Below, in pieces: positions 58,213 through 64,000 of a stretch of 64,000 bases of DNA. The translations under genes and the position numbers were made by a program. The first letter of the stretch is position 1. The number at the start of each line of letters is the position of its first letter. The notes beneath the pieces are model-generated. The model did no database searches. It saw only the letters and a program-made list of their open reading frames with translations, and was not told the origin of the DNA. The stretch covers positions 5,766,001-5,830,000 of the forward strand of contig NC_092329.1 of the NCBI RefSeq assembly GCF_036785885.1, in the 5' to 3' direction. Origin of the DNA: Coffea arabica (Eukaryota > Streptophyta > Magnoliopsida > Gentianales > Rubiaceae).

Positions 58213-59002
58213 AAAGGCGTGGTTTTGTGGTGGTGAAGAGTCGCACCTTAATGTGCTAGAGGTGTATTTATATATAGAAGAAAACAGGATGGGATCTAAG
58301 TGAACCTAATATAGCCATAACATTATACTATGAAAGTTCAGATTGATTTTTTTTTTTGGTATGAACTTGATATATACGTGAGCTTGGTATTATTCTTTAG
58401 CTAAAACGAAATTTACTTGATTTTTATCGTGATGTGCTCAAGCAATTTCATTCATAAAAATGTAAATTTCGACACAAATTTTAGGTGGGTTTAAAAATAT
58501 TAATAAGCACTAGCATACTGACACCGTTTAACCTTAATTTGATTAGTAAACAAATCATGCTCTTACTGGTTTGTTTATTGTGAACAAATCATGCATTCAA
58601 TCAAAGATTTAGCCTCATTATTATTCACCATGCTAGCTGGTAATTGGTACGATATGGTATAGGAATCTTTGTTACACCACGCGGAATCACCGCCACACAG
58701 TTTCTCGTACTTCTTTGCTCTGATTCATCTAATGAAAGTTTTCTTGTCCTTTATTGGCTGCAATTCCATGGTCAAAATTCTCCATTTCAGTCTGTTTCCT
58801 TGATTTTCCGTCACAACGCAGGCAGCAGCTGTGCCTTTGTCGGTCTCTGTGCTGCGTCCGTGCGCGTACATTTTTCATTTTGCCCACTAATCACGGCTTA
58901 AAACCAAACCCCAAAAACTGCAAAATGTTCCAACATGCAAGGGCCCCCCAAATCCAATACCTTCCTTTCCTCCCCCGCAAATCCCAAGGCCCCCGTACCC
59001 CC
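58213..59002. other. intergenic, upstream region of the second NRAMP gene
   Basis: No gene is supported. The stretch 58640-58990 is less AT-rich than its surroundings and is probably promoter sequence. Confidence 0.45.
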
Positions 59003-59010
59003 ATATAATA
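59003..59010 (+). promoter_or_regulatory. possible TATA box of the second NRAMP gene
   Basis: ATATAATA, in a CCCCATATAATATG context, lies about 150 bases upstream of the ATG at 59161. The assignment is tentative. Confidence 0.35.
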
Positions 59011-59160
59011 TGCAGATAAAGTGGGAAAACAAACAGACACAGTTCACAATACTTGCATTTGCCATTAAATTACGGCTATCTGCATTGCAATAAATTCTTT
59101 ATTTCTTTCATCAGGAAAACATCAGACCAACGAGAAATTCAGCTAACTACAGAAGGAGCA

Positions 59161-61908
59161 ATGATCCATGCAACCCCCAACAATCACCCAGAACAAGAAG
59201 AAGATCAAGAATCCAATATCCTTATTCCTTTGTCATCATCAACGGCTACCCATGATTACGTTGATGAAGCCCGTGAGAAAATCTTGGCTCTGGAAATTGA
59301 AACAGAGGAGCCATCATCATCCCATGGTAATTCCGACGAAGAAGAGGCAAAAGCACCAGCATTTTCCTGGAGGAAGCTATGGGAATTTACTGGGCCGGGC
59401 TTTCTAATGAGCGTGGCATTTCTTGATCCGGGAAACTTGGAGGGTGATCTGCAGGCTGGGGCTATTGCGGGCTACTCACTTTTGTGGTTGTTGATGTGGT
59501 CTACTGTGATGGGACTTTTGATCCAGCTCCTGTCTCTGAGGCTGGGTGTCGCCACGGGCCGGCACTTGGCTGAGCTGTGTAGGGAGGAGTACCCCTATTG
59601 GGCTGGGCTTTTGTTGTGGTTAATGGCTGAGCTGGCATTGATCGGAGCTGATATTCAGGAGGTGATTGGCAGTGCTATAGCCATAAACATTTTGAGTCAT
59701 GGGGTCTTTCCTCTTTGGGCTGGTGTCCTCATTACTGCTGCTGATTGGTGAGGTTTTGTCTTCCCCTTGTTGCTAATTAATTTTATGGCTAGGGATTTGA
59801 TTTGTAGAACTCAGCTTATTGGTTATAAAAGATCCATATGGGCATGATGTCCAGAGTTGTTAACTGTTTTAAGTAAATTAAGGAAAGCTCTGAACTTGGG
59901 GAAATGTGAATTAAGTTGAACTAGAACTCTAGAAGGTACTGAAGTATGTCTTTGCTTGTGGCTATGGCATAGAATGTGACTTTCAGGGGACTAAATGAAC
60001 TTCATCCTAATGTTACCATAAGCACATAAAAGTCGCTGTTCCTAAGGCATTGGTAGAAAGTTGCTTTAGAAAAACCAGTGAAGCACATTTTGTTGGCAGA
60101 GAAATTTGGAGGGCAAACCTCTACATCATTGACAGATACACATAACAGAGGGAAGCTTTTATAGACCCAAGGAGAAGATGGGGATTACTTGTGGAGACAA
60201 TAAAAATTGTGTCTTGTGTTGGCCTTGTAGCTCCTGAACTTAGATTGTACCATGCACATGAAATTTTGATGACCGAAATATATTTTTCTGGACAACGGTT
60301 GATTATTAGGTGAAGTTAATCCTATCAAAGGCCAAAGGATGTTGTTAATGCAATTTTTTTAGGTAAATGTTCATTGTTCAAAACTCTTGGCCCAGGAATT
60401 GAAAATTTTTCAATTTCTTTTGGTCTTTAACGAGTATCATTTTACAAATATTATTGCTTTGGATGATAAACTAATAACGTTACTTTAAAAAAATTCGTTT
60501 TGCCTAAACTTGCTCTAGCTTTATTATTAGTTCCGTTCACTTGGAGATACAAATATATGTGGCAGAGGTGACAGAATTTTCAATTCAAGTTCTTATTGCA
60601 CATATTTTTTTATTTTTTATCAAATATTATTGAGAACAGGATGAAGGAACAATTTGGTTGGTTATGTTCTTTTCTGGTGATAAGTTTCTTTACTGTCATT
60701 TGTCTCTCAACCATTAGACTTTTTCTTTACACGTTCTCATTGCATATATATGGCATTTTTTCTTGCCAATATATATATATATATCTTTATTAAGTTGTAA
60801 GTGAAGCATTTGGCTTTCAAATGTTCTTCTAAAAGGAATCTGATTTCCAACATCTTGCGTCCTATCTCGAAATCTTGGTGATTCCTCACGCTCAAGTTTT
60901 CATCATCAGTACCATACTTGAACCTGCTAAAATGCAACTTTGTTCTGTTATCTAATGTGTTTTTGCTGGCATGAACAGTTTCATCTTCTTGTTTCTTGAA
61001 AACTACGGAGTTAGAAAACTAGAAGCTGTTTTTGCTATCCTAATCACAACAATGGCACTATCTTTTGCCTGGATGTTTGCTGACACAAAGCCTAGCACTA
61101 AAGAACTCACACTAGGTTAGAATTTTGCTTTATTTGGCATGCCTTTTGTCCAATGGGATAAAATTCTTCTTTATCTTGTTCAATTAATTAAGATGTCATC
61201 CTTGTGCAGGTCTTTTAGTACCAAGACTGAGCTCGAAGACGATTCAGAAAGCAGTGGGAGTTGTCGGTTGTGTCATAACCCCTCACAATGTCTTTCTTTA
61301 TTCTGCTTTGGTGCAGTCAAGGAAGATTGATGCCAAAAATAAAGGGAAGGTCAAAGAGGCTCTCAATTACTACACCATTGAATCTTGCATTGCTGTTCTT
61401 GTCTCTTTCACTATTAATTTGTTTGTCACAGCAGTCTTTGCAAAAGGATTTTATGGCAGTTCACAAGCCAGTACTATAGGCCTGGTGAATGCAGGGCAAT
61501 ATCTTCAACAGAGGTATGGTGGAGGTTTGTTCCCTATTCTCTATATCTGGGGCATTGGGCTTCTGGCAGCTGGCCAAAGTAGCACCATGACTGGTACATA
61601 TGCTGGACAGTTCATAATGGGAGGTTTCCTCAACCTTCGTATGCAGAAATGGATGCGATCATTGATTACGAGAAGTTGTGCCATTGTACCAACCATAATT
61701 GTGGCAATTGTCTTCAATAGAACTGAAGATTCGTTGGATGTCTTGAACGAATGGCTTAACGTGCTTCAGGGTATGCAGATCCCATTTGCCCTCATTCCAC
61801 TGCTCACATTGGTATCGAACGAGCGTGTCATGGGAGTCTTCAAAATTGGAACTGCTATGGGGGTAAGGAAGGATTAAGACTCAGATTCTGGATTGGAACT
61901 TAAGATGC

Positions 61909-61939
<31 letters not shown>

Positions 61940-62243
61940 GCACACATTTGTTTCAGCGAACTCCTTAGTGCTTCAGCATGTCTAATTTCCTACTTCTTCC
62001 CGATCTGTGCTGTAGAGAACTGTCTGGACCGTGGCTGCCCTTGTGATAGTGATAAATGGATATGTTTTGCTGGACTTCTTTAAATCTGAAGTTGAAGGAC
62101 CATTATTGGGATTGGTGGTCTGTCTGGGGACATTAGCATATTTGGCTTTCATTTTATACCTCATCTCACATGGTGGTAGCCTGCCTATGACCAATCTGTT
62201 CAGCCACATGCACTCTACTGGATTTGCCCAGCTCAAGAGCTAA
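59161..62243 (+). CDS. NRAMP metal transporter with an altered helix-6 motif (534 aa, four exons)
   Basis: This gene is a paralogue of the one at 46509-50475. The exons are 59161-59747, 60979-61115, 61210-61862 and 62016-62243, all with GT-AG junctions. The N-terminus has a dileucine-type signal (E17-SNI-L21-I22), and helix 1 keeps DPGN (Asp89). Helix 6 reads [13 protein letters not shown]: the metal-coordinating methionine of the MPH motif is threonine here (Thr265, codon ACC at 61278-61280). Two bases differ from the ATG of the paralogue. The rest of the core is highly similar (about 86% in helices 1-5 by eye), and no frame damage is visible, so the gene looks functional. Loss of the soft sulphur ligand is expected to change metal preference. 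An AATAAA signal lies at 62267-62272. Confidence 0.92.
59748..60978 (+). other. first intron of the second NRAMP gene
   Basis: This 1.2-kb intron has a GTGAGG donor and a GAACAG acceptor. It contains a TA microsatellite near 60768-60784. No repeat element is recognised. Confidence 0.75.
61907..61945. repeat. CT/CA microsatellite in the third NRAMP intron
   Basis: A run of CT dinucleotides is followed by a run of CA dinucleotides within the 153-base intron between exons 3 and 4. Confidence 0.9.
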
Positions 62244-63167
62244 GCCAACGATCCTTTTGCCAGATGAATAAAATGGAACTCCATAACACCCATCACTGAA
62301 AAGCCTTGTTGCATTACAACAGTGCCAGGAAGCCTTTGTGAGAATTGGCTATGCCGTATCAGGTGACGTAAGTGCACATCAAGACTCAGGATTCAAGTGC
62401 GAGAGCTGAGAACTGCTCTATACTACTTTTGAGCATGTCCTGCTACAATCATGGTATAAAAGTTTGTTGACTAATTGAGAATCTTTACTGCGCTCTTGAG
62501 TTTTTGACTGGAGTCATTAAGTGCATGCATGACAAAGTGAATCTACTGCTGAAAATACAACGAAAAATCACTACTATGTTCAGAGGGTGTGGAGTAAGAA
62601 GAAGACATGCACGTGTTTGGAGGATAGTGTCGTTTAGTAATGGTTACGGGCAGTTTTACTCCATTGCCAGGGAACTAATATCTTGTTTGTTTGTTATTAT
62701 ATGTATAAAGCTAGTAGGAGTTAATTGATTATATTTGATACCTAAGAAGTTTAGAGATTTAACTGTCATGTCATTAGCATACAGCTGAATTGTATCTTTT
62801 GAGAAAATGAAATTTATGGTTTGCTTGAATCCATCAAATGCAAGTCACTTTTTTATGTCCAATGTGACTTTCAGAACTTGGCTTTTTTTACTTTAGAGAA
62901 TAAGGTCAATGAAGTTGCACAAGATAAAGTAAACTTTGCTGGTTTCTCAATGACTACAGCCTTCATCTGGCCTTGTGATATAGTAGTAGTATTAGGCATA
63001 AATCACGAGAACTGAGAAGAGGATGGGGGAACACAGAAAATACAGCAAGATGCAGATAAATGAACATATTGACCAGTGCCAAAATGATAGTAGTACCACT
63101 ATCTACAAATCCAGCAATTCAAGGTAACGCGTGAGTTCATCCAATAATACTCGGGGCAGTAATTTGC
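62244..63167. other. intergenic, 3' flank of the second NRAMP gene
   Basis: The polyadenylation signal near 62267 is followed by spacer. No gene is supported. Confidence 0.5.
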
Positions 63168-63179
63168 TTGGAAAATGCA

Positions 63180-63467
63180 GGCGTGGAAGATGACAGATTC
63201 ACTAATGCCATAATCCTTAAGCAGCTTCTAGACTTCGGGAACAGAAATGAATTGCTAGCCAAGGAAGCTCGATCTCAGTCCAAATTTTTGAGGGAAATCA
63301 GAAATTTCTTGAGTGGTCGTATTTGGAAGGATGACGAGGAATCGGAGTCAAAAGTAATTACCCGAAATGGAAAGAGACACGGTTTTGACTGTTCGAATGA
63401 CTTTGAGTCCAGTCAATATGGTTGGACTTCGGACTTGCCTAAGCATCACGCATGGCCAGACTCATGA
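63180..63467 (+). CDS. unrecognised exon-like open frame
   Basis: The frame starts right after an AAATGCAG acceptor-like sequence and runs for about 96 codons to a TGA. Residues include GVEDDRFTNAIILKQLLDFG, then KEARSQSKFLREIRNFLSG and a Trp-containing C-terminus. The composition (charged, helical, not low-complexity) looks protein-like, and the base composition is higher in G+C than the flanks. I recognise no family and see no upstream exon, so it may be a last exon, a decayed gene piece or chance. Confidence 0.3.
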   Translation, partial: GVEDDRFTNAIILKQLLDFGNRNELLAKEARSQSKFLREIRNFLSGRIWKDDEESESKVITRNGKRHGFDCSNDFESSQYGWTSDLPKHHAWPDS

Positions 63468-64000
63468 TTAGACCAAGGCTATTATTACATCGTCTCACAA
63501 ACTCATAAGCAAGTTGATTCTGCAAAAGCAGGTATCACCATGTTCGGGAGGATTTGATTGGATGGTAAATTGATAAGCATCACCTATTTATGAGATAATT
63601 TACTGTATTAGATCAAATTTACCAATAGAACATCTCATAAGCGAGTGGGATCCATATACGTAGCTAGATCTCAGCTCACAAGTTTCTTTTTGAACCCTTA
63701 TCACTATAAAAAATTCTGGAGCTGTCAACAATACGTATAATACTACAAGAATTAGAGATTATGTATTCAAGTCTGACTAAATACCAGTTTTGGCTAACTC
63801 TATATTTAGTTACCATTTAAAGTATTTAATCAATATGTCTACTACAAGGGCGGATCTAAGGTGGGGGCACTGTCCTTAAATTCCTATAATACTTATATAA
63901 TTTTAAGTGTGCCCCCAGAGTTTTTTTAAAAAGGATATGAAAGAATTACGTGATTTTTAAATTAGTTCATAAACTAAAATTCTAAAAAGATACGTGGGCA
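63468..64000. other. intergenic; possible transposon end at the right edge
   Basis: From about 63848 there is GGGCGGATCTAAGGTGGGGG, and later GTGTGCCCCCAG, a style common at plant repeat ends. The window edge prevents an assignment. No gene is seen. Confidence 0.35.

Noticed and set aside
1-64000. tRNA genes, rRNA genes and CRISPR arrays
   Set aside because: No cloverleaf-compatible tRNA, no rRNA signature and no regularly spaced repeat array was seen. The Pol III boxes found belong to SINEs.

Overview
This is a stretch of a flowering-plant nuclear genome. It is AT-rich, its genes have introns, its protein families are plant-specific, and its intergenic space is packed with plant transposons (Pack-MULE, Stowaway, hAT and Harbinger MITEs, Helitrons, tRNA-derived SINEs, truncated LINEs and a Tat-lineage Ty3/gypsy element). 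Protein styles and repeat types suggest an asterid eudicot, possibly the coffee family. That taxonomic guess is weak and rests on impression, not on a search.

Layout. Positions 1-22,100 hold the left part of a tandem CYP81 cytochrome P450 array, all on the + strand. It has the last codons of one gene (1-90), a 5'-truncated pseudogene (822-2121), a 3' fragment (7192-7458), a two-exon gene (7946-12879), a 16-codon scar (14844-14891) and a second two-exon gene (18710-21370). The 3' flank of the last gene is a diverged copy of positions 1-821, so the array grew by segmental duplication, and one breakpoint lies inside a P450 exon. A Pack-MULE (3073-4924) carries pieces of an SVR7-like PPR gene. 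A UDP-glycosyltransferase gene with one premature stop lies at 22397-23806. A 9.5-kb Tat-lineage LTR element fills 24121-33628.

From 33.6 to 38.7 kb there is SINE- and Helitron-rich spacer. A third CYP81 gene is at 38685-40600. The right part interleaves two NRAMP metal transporter genes (46509-50475 and 59161-62243) with two more CYP81 genes (52451-54133 and 55306-57260), again all on the + strand. The last 1.7 kb has no gene that I recognise.

Function. The five apparently intact CYP81 proteins are ER-anchored monooxygenases of a family that oxidises phenylpropanoid, flavonoid, lignan and related specialised metabolites. A neighbouring glycosyltransferase could once have acted on such products, but its reading frame is broken here. 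The NRAMP proteins are predicted vacuolar-type Fe/Mn transporters. The second one (59161-62243) has threonine in place of the metal-coordinating methionine of transmembrane helix 6, and this is the most interesting observation in the window. The two NRAMP paralogues also differ by one intron. I saw no tRNA or rRNA gene and no CRISPR array.
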